Below, piece by piece: positions 7,832 through 17,017 of a DNA stretch of 64,000 nucleotides (positions are counted from its first letter, which is position 1; every line of letters begins with the position of its first letter). The notes under the pieces are model-generated. The model was not told where the DNA came from. It saw nothing but the letters and a program-made list of their open reading frames with translations, and searched no databases. A program made the translations under genes and the position numbers. Source of the stretch: Nocardioides sp. S5 (lineage in GTDB: Bacteria > Actinomycetota > Actinomycetes > Propionibacteriales > Nocardioidaceae); NCBI RefSeq assembly GCF_017310035.1, contig NZ_CP022296.1, positions 2,790,001 to 2,854,000 on the forward strand, in the 5' to 3' direction.

Positions 7832-9238
7832 TCAGACGAACGACGGATAGGTCGGCGCAGCCAGCGGGCCGCTCGACCGGTCCCGCGCCACCTCGTAGCC
7901 GTGCGCGATCTCGATCAGCGACCCCTCGCTGTGCGCGGTGCCCCAGAACGACACGGCCACCGGCAGGCCGGCGGCGAGCTCGCTCGGAACCGTGACCAAG
8001 GGGTAGCCGGCGATCGCGGCCGGGCTGCTGCAGGAGCCGGCGAAGGCCTCCGCGTTGACGAGATCGATCGGGTGCGCGGGCGGGTAGGACGGCGTCACCA
8101 GTGCGTCCAGCCCGTGCTCGCGGAGCACCTGGTCGATGCCGCCGCTGCGGGTCGCGCCGACGCCCCTCGAGCGCGCGTCGAGGTGCTCGGGGCTCCCGGC
8201 CCGCGGGCCGGCCAGGGCCTTCTCGAAGAGCGACTGACCGAAGTGCGCGAGCTCGGTCTCCGCGTGCGCGCGGTTGAAGTCGACGATGTCCTGCAACGTG
8301 CGGGGGACGTCGCCGGTGCGGGTGGCGAGATAGTCCTCGACGGCCGAACGGAACTCGGCGAGCAACACGAGCAGCTCGTCCTCGCCCACCTCGTCCCCGA
8401 GCACCGGCAGGTCGGTGTCGTCGACGATCGTGGCGCCCTCGGCGGCGAGCAGCGTCAGGGCCCGCTCAGCGGCGGCGTCCGCGTGCGGGGAGTAGCCCCA
8501 GTACGTCGTGCGGGGCACCCCGATCCGCTTGCCCGCCAACCGACCGCGCACGGCGTGCGCGGCGTAGTCCCGGTCGTTCGCGGCGAGCACCGTCAGCAGC
8601 GAGGCTGCGTCGCGCACCGTCATGGCCATGGGGCCAGGCGAGTCCTGGGAGCTCGAGATCGGCACGACGCCGCTGGTCGGAACGGTGCCGACCGTCGGCT
8701 TGATGCCGACGCAGCCGTTGAAGGCCGCCGGGCAGGTGATCGAGCCGTCCGTCTCGGTGCCCACGGCGAAGGGCGCAAGACCGGCCGCCACCGCAGCACC
8801 GCTGCCGGCGCTTGAACCTCCCGCGGACCGGTTGAGCCCGTAGGGGTTCCGGGTCAGCCCGCCGTAGGCGCTCCAGCCCGACGTCGACGACTCGTCGCGG
8901 ATGTTGGCCCACTCGGAGAGGTTGGCCTTGCCGAGGATGACCATGCCGGCGTCACGCCGGCGCTGCACGAGCGGCGCGTCCCGGCCGGGTGGTGGCGCCT
9001 GGGCGAGCGCGAGCGAGCCGGCCGTGGTGGGCAGGTCATGGGTGTCGATGTTGTCCTTGACCAGCACGGCACGTCCGTGGAGCGGGCCCCGAGCGCCTCC
9101 TGCAGCGGCCTCGCGATCGAGCCGCTCCGCCTGCTCCAGGGCGTCGGGGTGGACGGTGCAGATCGCATTGATCTGGGGCTCGACAACACTGGCCCGCTCC
9201 AGGAGGCGCTCGACGGCCTCGCGGGCTGCCCCGGTCAA
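7832..9238 (-). CDS. Amidase signature-family hydrolase
   Basis: 468-residue amidase that hydrolyses a carboxamide using the Ser-cisSer-Lys triad: Lys61 (VLVKDNIDT), Ser142 in the Gly/Ser loop NRSAGGSSAGSG, and Ser166 in ETDGSITCPA. The TETDGS and PTVGTVPTSG segments place it with broad-specificity amidases rather than GatA, since no gatB/gatC lie nearby. The likely start is TTG at 9238, whose TTGA overlaps the malQ stop, giving translational coupling; a longer frame only reads through malQ. Substrate unknown. Confidence 0.82.
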   Translation of the reverse strand: MTGAAREAVERLLERASVVEPQINAICTVHPDALEQAERLDREAAAGGARGPLHGRAVLVKDNIDTHDLPTTAGSLALAQAPPPGRDAPLVQRRRDAGMVILGKANLSEWANIRDESSTSGWSAYGGLTRNPYGLNRSAGGSSAGSGAAVAAGLAPFAVGTETDGSITCPAAFNGCVGIKPTVGTVPTSGVVPISSSQDSPGPMAMTVRDAASLLTVLAANDRDYAAHAVRGRLAGKRIGVPRTTYWGYSPHADAAAERALTLLAAEGATIVDDTDLPVLGDEVGEDELLVLLAEFRSAVEDYLATRTGDVPRTLQDIVDFNRAHAETELAHFGQSLFEKALAGPRAGSPEHLDARSRGVGATRSGGIDQVLREHGLDALVTPSYPPAHPIDLVNAEAFAGSCSSPAAIAGYPLVTVPSELAAGLPVAVSFWGTAHSEGSLIEIAHGYEVARDRSSGPLAAPTYPSFV

Positions 9239-10644
9239 GGGAGCCGCCCCGTCGCGGCCACGACCTCGCGGACCCGGCTGGCGAGGGCGTCGTCGAAGGC
9301 CCCGGCAGGCGCCTGCCAGGACCAGTTGTCGCCGGCGGTGCCGGGCGTGTTCATCCGCGCCTCGTTGCCGAGCCCGAGGATGTCCTGGGCAGGTACGACG
9401 CCGAGGCGGGCGCGCGACTGCATCGCCAGCCGGATCAGCGCCCAGGGCATCGACTCCTCGGGGTCGACGAGACACGAGCGCACCTGCTCGCGGTCCACAT
9501 CGTCGAGCTGGTCCCACCACCCGAGCGTCGTGTCGTTGTCGTGGGTGCCGGTGTAGACGACGCTCTGCTCCTCGTGCCGACGGGGCAGGTGGAGGTTGTC
9601 GCGGTCGCCGTCGAAGGCGAACTGCAGCACCTTCATGCCCGGCAGGCCGAACTGGAGGCGCAGCTCGTCGACCTCCTCGGTGATGACGCCCAGGTCCTCG
9701 GCCACCAGCGTCCCGGGACCAGCAGCATCCACGAGGACGGACAGGAGGTGCGCACCTGGTCCCGGGACCCACTCGCCCTCACGGGCCGTGGGCGCGTCAG
9801 CGGGCACGTGCCACGCCGCCTCGAGCCCCCGGAAGTGATCGATGCGGACCAGGTCGAAGAGCTCGCGCTGGCGCGTGATCCGGCGTCGCCACCAGCCGAA
9901 CCCGTCCGCGGCCATCGCGGCCCAGTCGTAGTGCGGGTTGTCCCAGCGCTGCCCGTCGGCCGAGAAGTAGTCGGGCGGGCATCCGGACACGGTGATCGGT
10001 CGGCTCTCCTCGTCCAGGTGGAAGAGCTCGCGCGACGCCCACACGTCGGCGCTGTCCAGGGACACGAAGATCGGCAGGTCGCCGAACATCAGCACGCCCT
10101 TCGACGCGGCATGGTCCCGCAGCCGGTCCCACTGCACTGCGAAGACCCACTGCTCGAAGCGCAGCATCTGCACCCGGTCGGCCAGCGGAGCCAGCGCATC
10201 GGCAACGGCCCGCGCGTCGCGGTCCCGCAGCGCGGGAGGCCAGGACGGCCAGGGCGCGAGGTCGTGCCGCTCGCGAAGGGCGGCGTACTCGACGTAGGGC
10301 TCGAGCCAGTCGGCCTGAGCGGCACACCACGACGAGAAGCGGGCTCGCTGCTGGTCCGTCAGCGTCGCGGGACCGTCGAGGCCGTCGGCGGCCCGGTGCT
10401 CGCTGCTGATGAGGTCGGTGTTGCCCGCCATCGCCGACAGGGCGTCGTACGGCGACCCCTCCGCCGGGTGCGTCGGCGCCAGCGGCAGGAGCTGCCAGAC
10501 CGAACAGCCAGCGGCCCCGAGGAAGTCGACGAACCGGTAGGCCTCGTCGCCCAGGTCGCCGGACGAGCCGGACCCGGGCAGGGATGTCACGTGCAGGAGC
10601 ACGCCCGCCCGCCGCCGGTCGAACGGCATCTCTCGCTGCAGCAT
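9235..10644 (-). CDS. malQ: 4-alpha-glucanotransferase (amylomaltase, GH77)
   Basis: Cytosolic enzyme that transfers maltosyl or longer alpha-1,4-glucan segments between maltodextrins. The 469-residue protein matches the short GH77 type. The acid-cluster motifs are present: nucleophile Asp in RIDHFRG, Glu in LVAEDLGVI and Asp in GTHDND. The N terminus RRAGVLLHVTSLPGSGSSGDLG is diagnostic. ATG at 10644 has a GGGAGGG SD. The coupled amidase downstream is not an obvious functional partner. No maltose transporter or phosphorylase is adjacent. Confidence 0.92.
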   Translation of the reverse strand: MLQREMPFDRRRAGVLLHVTSLPGSGSSGDLGDEAYRFVDFLGAAGCSVWQLLPLAPTHPAEGSPYDALSAMAGNTDLISSEHRAADGLDGPATLTDQQRARFSSWCAAQADWLEPYVEYAALRERHDLAPWPSWPPALRDRDARAVADALAPLADRVQMLRFEQWVFAVQWDRLRDHAASKGVLMFGDLPIFVSLDSADVWASRELFHLDEESRPITVSGCPPDYFSADGQRWDNPHYDWAAMAADGFGWWRRRITRQRELFDLVRIDHFRGLEAAWHVPADAPTAREGEWVPGPGAHLLSVLVDAAGPGTLVAEDLGVITEEVDELRLQFGLPGMKVLQFAFDGDRDNLHLPRRHEEQSVVYTGTHDNDTTLGWWDQLDDVDREQVRSCLVDPEESMPWALIRLAMQSRARLGVVPAQDILGLGNEARMNTPGTAGDNWSWQAPAGAFDDALASRVREVVAATGRLP

Positions 10645-10670
10645 CCCATTCCCTCCCACGCGGTGCGGCG

Positions 10671-10680
10671 ACTGTATCGT
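10671..10680. promoter_or_regulatory. Overlapping divergent -10 boxes between malQ and the aldolase
   Basis: ACTGTATCGT holds TATCGT for the rightward aldolase gene and TACAGT (minus) for malQ, overlapping by two bases. Occupation by RNA polymerase in one direction should exclude the other. Confidence 0.35.
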
Positions 10681-10714
10681 CCGCGTCACGGCACCACGAG
10701 AGGACTGAGGTCGC

Positions 10715-11461
10715 ATGGCGATGGACGAGGTCGACGTACGGAACCGGTGGTCCAGCGGGAGTGCCTGCCACGGGTTGTGGAGCCTGTTGCCCGGTGTCGT
10801 GACCGCCGACGTGCTGGCGCGGACCGGGGCCGACTTCGTCGTGGTGGACCTGCAGCACGGCGTCGTGTCGGAGGTGGAGCTCCCGGGGATCACCGCAGCC
10901 ATCACGGCGGCGGGCGCAGTACCCCTGGTCCGGGCCCGGAGCCCGTTGTTCGCCGACGTCGGCCGACCGCTCGACCTGGGCGCCTGCGGGGTGATCGTGC
11001 CCAACGTCCGCGACGCCGAGCATGCACGCGAGGTGGTCGCTGCGACGCGCTACGCCCCTGCCGGGGGGCGATCCATCGGCCGCCTGACCGGCGGAGCCGC
11101 GCAGCCGCTGGTGATCGCCATGGTCGAGACAGCCACGGCCCTGGAGGACCTGGACGAGGTGCTGGCCGTCGAGGGGCTGGACGGTGTGTACGTCGGTCCC
11201 GGCGACCTGTCGCTGTCGCTGGGGCTCCATGGCGCGGACCATTGGCCGGAGCTGCGCAGCGTCCTGTCCTCGATCATCGCCCGGGCCACTGCAGCCGGGG
11301 TGCCGGTGGGTGTCCACGCCTACAACGGCGAGGACGCGGCGGGCTACGCCGCTGAGGGGGCGACCATCGTGACCGTCGCCGTGGACACCGTCTCGCTCGG
11401 CGAGGTCATGGCGCGGCACCTCGAGGTCGGCCGCAGCCGGGCGGGGGCGGACGGTCGCTGA
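10715..11461 (+). CDS. HpcH/HpaI-family class II aldolase
   Basis: 248-residue metal-dependent aldolase/citrate-lyase superfamily enzyme that cleaves 4-hydroxy-2-oxo acids to pyruvate plus an aldehyde. Diagnostic motifs: VVVDLQHG, RYAPAGGRS, the metal-ligand Glu in MVETATALED and Asp in GVYVGPGDLSLSLG. The start has GAGAGGACTGAGG upstream. No aromatic-degradation partner genes are nearby, so the physiological substrate is open. Divergent from malQ through a 70-bp shared promoter region. Confidence 0.87.
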   Translation: MAMDEVDVRNRWSSGSACHGLWSLLPGVVTADVLARTGADFVVVDLQHGVVSEVELPGITAAITAAGAVPLVRARSPLFADVGRPLDLGACGVIVPNVRDAEHAREVVAATRYAPAGGRSIGRLTGGAAQPLVIAMVETATALEDLDEVLAVEGLDGVYVGPGDLSLSLGLHGADHWPELRSVLSSIIARATAAGVPVGVHAYNGEDAAGYAAEGATIVTVAVDTVSLGEVMARHLEVGRSRAGADGR

Positions 11462-11502
11462 GGCACGCCCATGGCTGCACACACGGCACGCGGCGAACCG
11501 AC

Positions 11503-12120
11503 TTACCCGGCCCGCTCGACCGTCGTCACCACGGAGGTCACCGACGGCCTGGCAGGGGTCGACGAGAACCCGAACCGACACGGCGGGTCCACAGGCGCAA
11601 GCGACCCGAGACGAGAGCCGCGCCACTCCCCCTCGATCGCGACGACAGCCCGCACCGACGTCGCGCCGTACCACTCCCGCCGGTCGTTGCCCGCGGTCCC
11701 TCGCGTCCGTACCCCGCGCATGACCACCCGGGCCACCGGGTCGACCGCCGTGCACCACGCCGGAGACGTCGCGACGCGGGCCGGCACGAGGCCGAGCGCC
11801 GCTCCCAGCGGCGTACGACCTCCGACCACCAGGCGCAGCGAGAGCGACGGCGTCGAGACCTGCCAGCCGCCGGCAGTGTCTTCCACAGAAACCGGCTCGA
11901 TGACGTGCTCGTCGAAGGAGTAGGTCGCGGTCACGAAGTCACGCACCCGGTCGTCCGGTGCCAGCAGCACCCGGTGCCCGGAAGCGTCCTCGACCATCAC
12001 GTCGGCGAAGGCGCCCCAGGGAGAGTCGTCCCACCGGCCGACGACGACGCGGACGCCGCTGGTGCTGCCCACCCCGGCGATCCGGCCGGTGAAGCGCTCG
12101 CGGACCCGACCGGGCCTCAC
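11503..12120 (-). CDS. Conserved hypothetical protein
   Basis: 205 residues with no signal peptide or membrane segment. Conserved-looking features include GRWDDSPWGAFADVMVED, HRVLLAPDD and a C-terminal SSTPARPSVTSV. It reads as a mostly beta soluble protein. The GTG start overlaps the stop of the PaiB-like gene (GTGA), so the two are co-translated. I do not recognise a characterised family and assign no function. Confidence 0.65.
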   Translation of the reverse strand: MRPGRVRERFTGRIAGVGSTSGVRVVVGRWDDSPWGAFADVMVEDASGHRVLLAPDDRVRDFVTATYSFDEHVIEPVSVEDTAGGWQVSTPSLSLRLVVGGRTPLGAALGLVPARVATSPAWCTAVDPVARVVMRGVRTRGTAGNDRREWYGATSVRAVVAIEGEWRGSRLGSLAPVDPPCRFGFSSTPARPSVTSVVTTVERAG

Positions 12121-12731
12121 AGCTCGACCAGCCCCGACGGGTCCCGTCCATCGGCGGCCAGTCCGCGGGCGACGCCGGCGCGGTCCTCGGCAGAGCGGTT
12201 CTGGCTGAGCTTGGCCTTCGCCTCGACGGATGAGACCACGAGCTCGACGCCGACGATCGGGCGCAGGTTCTTGGCGACGTAGTCGTCCGGGGCGTCGCTG
12301 ACCGCCCACGGCTCGTCGCGCGGCTGCTCGTGGTGGTCGGTCAGCCGGGTCACGAGGTCGCGCACCCAGGCGGGGTCGTCGTGCACGACGATGCTGCCGC
12401 GCAGGTGGACCACGGAGTAGTTCCACGTCGGGACGACCTTGCCGTGCTCGGCCTTCGTGGCATACCAGCTCGGCGAGACGTAGGTGTCCGACCCCGTCAC
12501 GATCGCGAGCGCCGGCGAGCCGTCCACGATGCGTCGCCAGTGGGCATTCGCGCGGGCCAGGTGGCCGACGAGACGGTCGTCCTCCCACAGCACCGGGAGA
12601 AAGGTCGCGTCGGGCAGGCCGTCGGCGCCGACGGTGACCAGCTGTGCGGTCGCGACCGCCGCGACGAAGGGGCGTACGTCGTCGGCGTCCATCACGTTGA
12701 AGCGCGGGACGTAGAGCTCGGGGTCGGTCAC
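12117..12731 (-). CDS. FMN-binding split-barrel protein, PaiB family
   Basis: 204-residue split-beta-barrel flavoprotein of the PaiB/FMN-binding negative regulator family. Motifs: YVPRFNVMD at the N terminus, HLARANAHWRRI, YVSPSWYATKAEHGKVVPTWNYSVVHLRG (the family hallmark) and KLSQNRSAEDRAGV near the end. In Bacillus, PaiB affects sporulation and protease genes, but many homologues are probably simple flavoproteins. GTG at 12731 sits 6 nt after a CAGGAT box. Coupled to the hypothetical gene downstream. Confidence 0.87.
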   Translation of the reverse strand: MTDPELYVPRFNVMDADDVRPFVAAVATAQLVTVGADGLPDATFLPVLWEDDRLVGHLARANAHWRRIVDGSPALAIVTGSDTYVSPSWYATKAEHGKVVPTWNYSVVHLRGSIVVHDDPAWVRDLVTRLTDHHEQPRDEPWAVSDAPDDYVAKNLRPIVGVELVVSSVEAKAKLSQNRSAEDRAGVARGLAADGRDPSGLVEL

Positions 12732-12737
12732 TCCCCC

Positions 12738-12743
12738 ATCCTG
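12738..12743 (-). promoter_or_regulatory. -10 box, PaiB-like gene
   Basis: CAGGAT (minus) lies 6 nt before GTG. It mirrors the ligB box 12780-12785, forming a back-to-back leaderless pair. Confidence 0.4.
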
Positions 12744-12779
12744 CCCGTTGGGAGGCACCGGACTGTCAGTGCCGGGCGG

Positions 12780-12785
12780 CAGGAT
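12780..12785 (+). promoter_or_regulatory. -10 box, ligB
   Basis: CAGGAT lies 6 nt before the ligB ATG. No SD is present. Confidence 0.4.
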
Positions 12786-12791
12786 GGGTCC

Positions 12792-14318
12792 ATGCTGCTC
12801 GCCGAGCTCGTCGCCACGTCCACGTCGGTGGCTGCCACCCGCTCCCGCAAGGCCAAGGTCGCGGCCCTCGCCGAGACGCTCGCGCGCGTGGAGCCCGATG
12901 AGCTCGAGGTGGTCGTGTCCTACCTCGGCGGCGCGTTGCGCCAGCGGCGCACCGGCCTGGGCCACCGTGGTCTGACCGCCCTCCCGCCCCCGGCCGACGA
13001 GCCGTCGCTGTCGGTGCTCGACGTGCACGAGGCCTTCGAGCTGATGTCGACCATCGCCGGGCCCGGCTCCCAGCAGGCGCGACGCGACGCGGTCACCGCG
13101 CTCTTCGGCCGCGCGACCGCCCCCGAGCAGGCGTGGCTGCGCGCGGTCGTCACCGGCAACGTCCGCCAGGGCGCGCTCGACGCGGTCACCCAGGAGGCGG
13201 TCGCGCAGGTCGCCGGCGTCCCCCTCGCCGCCGTACGCCGTGCCGCGATGCTCGCCGGCAGCACGGTCGCGGCCGCCGGGGCGGCGTTCGCGGGCGAGGA
13301 GGCGCTGGCCGAGATCGGCCTGGAGGTGGGACGCCCGATCATGCCGATGCTCGCCTCCAGCGCCCCCGACGTGGCCGCCGCGATGGCCGGCCTCTCCCCC
13401 GACGGCACGACCGAGGTCGCGATCGACGCCAAGCTCGACGGCATCCGGATCCAGGTGCACCGCGACGGCGACGACGTGGTCGTGGTGACCCGCAGCCTCG
13501 ACGACATCACCGGGCGGCTGCCCGAGGTCGTCGAGGTCGCCCGGTCCCTGCCCGCCGAGCGCTTCGTCCTCGACGGGGAGGCGCTCGCGCTGTCCGAAGA
13601 CGGGCGGCCGATGGCCTTCCAGGACACCGCGAGCCGCACTGCCCAGGACACCGGCGTCGCGGTCACCCCGCACTTCTTCGACCTGCTCCACGTCGACGGC
13701 CGCGACATGCTCGACTCCCCCGGCCACGAGCGCCTCGCCGCGCTCGACGCGCTCGTGCCGGAGCAGCACCGCGTACGCCGTCTCGTCACCTCCGACCCTG
13801 CCGAGGCCGACACATTCGCCACCGAGACCGTCGCCGCGGGCCACGAGGGAGTCGTGCTCAAGGACCTGTCGGCGCCGTACGCCGCCGGTCGCCGCGGCTC
13901 GGCCTGGGTGAAGGTCAAGCCGGTGCACACCCTCGACCTCGTCGTGCTGGCCGTCGAGTGGGGCTCCGGGCGGCGCGAGGGGTGGCTCTCCAACATCCAC
14001 CTCGGCGCGCGCGACGACTCCTCGCCGTCGGACTTCGTGATGCTCGGCAAGACCTTCAAGGGCATGACCGACGAGATGCTCACCTGGCAGACCGAGCGCT
14101 TCACCGAGCTGGCCACCTCACCGGTCGACCGCAGCTCCTACGTCGTGCATGTCCGGCCCGAGCAGGTCGTCGAGATCGCCTTCGACGGCCTCCAGCGCTC
14201 CACGCGCTACCCCGGCGGCGTCGCGCTCCGCTTCGCGCGCGTGATTCGCTACCGCGACGACAAGACAGCAGCCGAGGCAGACACGATCGAGCAGGTCCGC
14301 GCACACGTGGCCACCTGA
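12792..14318 (+). CDS. ligB: ATP-dependent DNA ligase, LigB type
   Basis: Seals nicks in duplex DNA through a ligase-adenylate intermediate. 508 residues, the same size as mycobacterial LigB. An N-terminal alpha-helical DNA-binding domain (about 1-180) is followed by the nucleotidyltransferase domain with motif I IDAKLDGIRIQVHR (adenylated Lys214), DGEALA (motif III), HEGVVLKDL (motif IV) and WVKVKP (motif V), then an OB-fold. Bacteria also carry the essential NAD-dependent LigA, so this is an accessory repair ligase. No Ku or polymerase domain is adjacent, which argues against LigD. Confidence 0.92.
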   Translation: MLLAELVATSTSVAATRSRKAKVAALAETLARVEPDELEVVVSYLGGALRQRRTGLGHRGLTALPPPADEPSLSVLDVHEAFELMSTIAGPGSQQARRDAVTALFGRATAPEQAWLRAVVTGNVRQGALDAVTQEAVAQVAGVPLAAVRRAAMLAGSTVAAAGAAFAGEEALAEIGLEVGRPIMPMLASSAPDVAAAMAGLSPDGTTEVAIDAKLDGIRIQVHRDGDDVVVVTRSLDDITGRLPEVVEVARSLPAERFVLDGEALALSEDGRPMAFQDTASRTAQDTGVAVTPHFFDLLHVDGRDMLDSPGHERLAALDALVPEQHRVRRLVTSDPAEADTFATETVAAGHEGVVLKDLSAPYAAGRRGSAWVKVKPVHTLDLVVLAVEWGSGRREGWLSNIHLGARDDSSPSDFVMLGKTFKGMTDEMLTWQTERFTELATSPVDRSSYVVHVRPEQVVEIAFDGLQRSTRYPGGVALRFARVIRYRDDKTAAEADTIEQVRAHVAT

Positions 14319-14352
14319 CGCGTGCATGGGCCGGTGAAGGCACCGCGCTCCC

Positions 14353-14358
14353 TAGACT
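14353..14358 (+). promoter_or_regulatory. -10 box, TetR gene
   Basis: TAGACT, then 7 nt, then ATG. Leaderless pattern. Confidence 0.5.
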
Positions 14359-14365
14359 GACCCCC

Positions 14366-15064
14366 ATGACCTCCGAGCCGTCCGCCCCGCCGACCACCGG
14401 ACGCAGCGGCACCGCTGCGGCACGGCGCCGGGTGCGCGAGGCCGAGATCATCTCCGCGACCCGCGGGCTCTTCGACGAGCGCGGCGTCCGCGACGCCCAG
14501 ATCGAGGACATCGCCAAGGCGGTCGGCATCAACCGGGCGATCATCTACCGCCACTTCACCGGCAAGGAGGAGCTCTTCAGCCTCACGCTCGTGGAGTACC
14601 TCGACGAGCTGCGGGTCGCGCTCGAGCAGGGTGCGGCCTCGACCGACGAGCCCCGCGCCCAGCTCGAGGCACTGGTGGAGGCGTTCGTCGACTACGGCCT
14701 GGCCCACCCCGCCTTCGTCGACTGCGCCCAGGCGATCATGCGGCGCCCCGGCGGCGACCTCCTCGAGGAGGTCAGCGAGAGCGCGATGTTCCGCCTCGGA
14801 CAGGCCATCAACGGCTGCCTGTCGGTGCTGACCCGCACCATCGAGGCCGGAGCCGCCAGTGGCGACTTCCGCGTCGACGACCCGCGGCTGCTGGCCAACA
14901 TGCTCTACGCCAGCGGGCTCGGGACCCTCCAGCTCGGCCGCGTGGCCATGCTCGTCTCCGAGGACGCGCCCGGCGTACCCCGCATCAGCCGCGTCACTGC
15001 GCAGCAGGTGCGCGACCACATGGTCACCACCGCGCTCGCGGTAGCTTCTGCGCCTCCCCGCTGA
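14366..15064 (+). CDS. TetR/AcrR-family transcriptional regulator
   Basis: 232 residues. A typical TetR helix-turn-helix lies at about 28-75 (IISATRGLFDERGVRDAQIEDIAKAVGINRAIIYRHFTGKEELF), and the ligand-binding/dimerisation half is all-helical. The ligand is unknown. Target genes may include its own promoter or the convergent DUF1206 gene 12 bp beyond its stop, but no clear operator palindrome is seen. Apparently leaderless. Confidence 0.9.
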   Translation: MTSEPSAPPTTGRSGTAAARRRVREAEIISATRGLFDERGVRDAQIEDIAKAVGINRAIIYRHFTGKEELFSLTLVEYLDELRVALEQGAASTDEPRAQLEALVEAFVDYGLAHPAFVDCAQAIMRRPGGDLLEEVSESAMFRLGQAINGCLSVLTRTIEAGAASGDFRVDDPRLLANMLYASGLGTLQLGRVAMLVSEDAPGVPRISRVTAQQVRDHMVTTALAVASAPPR

Positions 15065-15076
15065 AGGGCGCCGACC

Positions 15077-15883
15077 TCAGCGCGAGAGGTGCTTGGCGCG
15101 CGCGAAGCAGAACAGGCCGTACGCCGCGATGCCGGCGCCGACGAGCGTCAGCAGCACCGGGCCGAAGGGCTGCTCCAGCACGGTCTGCAGCGCCTGGTCG
15201 AGGCCGCCGGACTTCTTCGCCTCGTGGGTGATCGCGGCATAGAGGAAGAGTCCGCCGATGACCGAGATCGCGACACCCTTGGCGATGTAGCCGGCCTTGC
15301 CGAGCTTGACGTAGGCCGAGCCGTCCTGGCCGGACTGCCCCTGCGCGTCGAGGTGCTCGCGGAACTTCTCGGTCCAGCCCCGGACGATGAGCGAGATGCC
15401 GTAGCCGATGATCGCCAGACCGATGGCGCCGACGATCAGCTGCCCGCCAGGCAGCTGCATGATCTTCGCGGTCGTGCCGTCGGTGCCGCCACCGCCGCCG
15501 CTGCCGGTGGCGGTCTGCACCGCGCTCCAGCCGAGGGCGCCGTAGATGACGGCCTTGCCGAGCGACGTGGCGCGCTTGCGCCAGCGCTTCGTGTCGTCGG
15601 ACTCGTCGCGGAAGCCGAAGGCGAACTCCAGCACGCGCCAGATGACGAGCAGCAGCATGCCGACGGCGATGCCCCAGACCAGCACGCGACCCATCGGCTG
15701 CTCGGCGAGGTACTGCAGCGCACCGCTGTTGGAGGCGCTGTCCTCCTTCTCGCCGAAGGCGAGCTGGAGGGCGAGCCAGCCGATGAGCAGGTGGACGACA
15801 CCGTAGGCAATCAGTCCCGCCCGGATCGCGTGGTCCAGCCAGTCGCTCTGGTGGGCGGACTTGGCCGTGTCGGTGGGGGTCAT
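15077..15883 (-). CDS. DUF1206 membrane protein
   Basis: 268-residue integral membrane protein with six helices arranged as three repeated two-helix units (RAGLIAYGVVHLLIGWLALQLA; LGKAVIYGALGWSAVQ; LGKAGYIAKGVAISVIGGLFLYA), each beginning with a small-residue/YG pattern. This is the DUF1206 signature. Function unknown. The ATG lies 6 nt after TAGGTT. A short hairpin separates it from nusB. Confidence 0.88.
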   Translation of the reverse strand: MTPTDTAKSAHQSDWLDHAIRAGLIAYGVVHLLIGWLALQLAFGEKEDSASNSGALQYLAEQPMGRVLVWGIAVGMLLLVIWRVLEFAFGFRDESDDTKRWRKRATSLGKAVIYGALGWSAVQTATGSGGGGGTDGTTAKIMQLPGGQLIVGAIGLAIIGYGISLIVRGWTEKFREHLDAQGQSGQDGSAYVKLGKAGYIAKGVAISVIGGLFLYAAITHEAKKSGGLDQALQTVLEQPFGPVLLTLVGAGIAAYGLFCFARAKHLSR

Positions 15884-15889
15884 GGGGTC

Positions 15890-15895
15890 AACCTA
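15890..15895 (-). promoter_or_regulatory. -10 box, DUF1206 gene
   Basis: TAGGTT (minus), 6 nt before the ATG. Confidence 0.45.
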
Positions 15896-15911
15896 GGACC
15901 TCACGAGCCCC

Positions 15912-15927
15912 CACCGCGAGCGCGGTG
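15912..15927 (-). terminator. Possible hairpin after nusB
   Basis: CACCGC-GAGC-GCGGTG, a 6-bp stem about 34 nt downstream of the nusB stop. No U-tract, so only a weak terminator candidate. Confidence 0.25.
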
Positions 15928-15960
15928 CCCCCTGCGGGTGAGGGCGGCTCAGACCAGCTC

Positions 15961-16371
15961 TCAGACGAGGGTTGAGCGGTCGCGCTGGATCGAGCCGAGC
16001 AGGCCGTTGACGAAGGCCGGTGAGTCGTCGGTGGAGAGGTCCTGCACGAGGTGCAGCGCCTCGCTCACCGCGACGGTGTCGGGGACGTCGGCGTCGCCCC
16101 ACAGCAGCTCGTAGACGCCGATGCGGAGCACGTTGCGGTCGACCGCGGGCATCCGCGCGAGGGTCCAGCCCTTGCTGTAGGTGCTCAGCACCTCGTCGAT
16201 GCGCTCGAGGTGCTCGACCACGCCGCGCACCAGCGTGTCGGTGTAGGCGTTGGTCGGGCCCTCACCGGCCTCGATGGCGCGCTCGAGCGCGACGACGGGG
16301 TCCTCGGAGCGGAGCTCGGAGGCGAACAGGATGTCCAGCGCGCGCTTGCGCGCCTTCGAACGGGCAGCCAC
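15961..16371 (-). CDS. nusB: Transcription antitermination factor NusB
   Basis: 136-residue all-helical RNA-binding protein that joins NusE (S10) at boxA to promote antitermination of rRNA operons. Signatures: N-terminal SKARKRALDILFASE, ARMPAVDRNVLRIGVYELLW and the terminal AFVNGLLGSI. The GTG start lies 9 nt after the efp stop, the usual efp-nusB operon arrangement. Confidence 0.95.
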   Translation of the reverse strand: MAARSKARKRALDILFASELRSEDPVVALERAIEAGEGPTNAYTDTLVRGVVEHLERIDEVLSTYSKGWTLARMPAVDRNVLRIGVYELLWGDADVPDTVAVSEALHLVQDLSTDDSPAFVNGLLGSIQRDRSTLV

Positions 16372-16380
16372 GTGGTGCGC

Positions 16381-16944
16381 TCAGCCCTTGACGCGGCCGA
16401 GGTAGGACGAGTCGCGGGTGTCGACCTTGACCTTCTCGCCGGAGGTGATGAAGAGCGGCACGGCGATCTGGTGGCCGGTCTCGAGCGTGGCGGGCTTGGT
16501 GCCGCCGGTGGAGCGGTCGCCCTGCAGGCCCGGCTCGGTCTCGGCGATGAGCAGCTCGACCGAGGCCGGCAGCTCGATGAAGAGCACGCGGCCCTCGTTG
16601 GTGGCGACGATCGCCTCCTGGTTCTCCAGCATGAAGTTCTTGGCGTCGCCCACGATCTCCGGCGCGACCTCGAGCTGCTCGTAGGTGCTGGTGTCCATGA
16701 AGACGTAGGACGAGCCGTCGTTGTAGAGGTACTGCATGGTCCGCTTGTCGACGTTGGCCGTCTCGACCTTGGTGCCGGCGTTGAAGGTCTTGTCGACGTT
16801 CTTGCCCGACTCCACGTTGCGGAGCTTGGTGCGCACGAAGGCCGGGCCCTTGCCGGGCTTGACGTGCTGGAACTCGACGACGGCCCAGAGCTGGCCCTCG
16901 ATCTTGAGGACCATGCCGTTCTTGAGGTCGTTGGTGCTTGCCAT
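16381..16944 (-). CDS. efp: Translation elongation factor P
   Basis: 187-residue three-domain factor that binds the ribosome E site and relieves stalling at polyproline. Domain I carries the KOW-like loop [14 protein letters not shown], whose tip residue is Lys32, the position modified in other bacteria; the modifying enzyme is not in the window. Domains II-III are intact ([42 protein letters not shown]). ATG at 16944 has GGAGGCGGAA upstream. Operon with nusB. Confidence 0.97.
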   Translation of the reverse strand: MASTNDLKNGMVLKIEGQLWAVVEFQHVKPGKGPAFVRTKLRNVESGKNVDKTFNAGTKVETANVDKRTMQYLYNDGSSYVFMDTSTYEQLEVAPEIVGDAKNFMLENQEAIVATNEGRVLFIELPASVELLIAETEPGLQGDRSTGGTKPATLETGHQIAVPLFITSGEKVKVDTRDSSYLGRVKG

Positions 16945-17017
16945 GCTGTGTTCCGCCTCCGTCGAGTTGTCAAAGATGAGTGGGCACCGTCCGCTGGGCG
17001 GTCGGCGCCGACGCGCC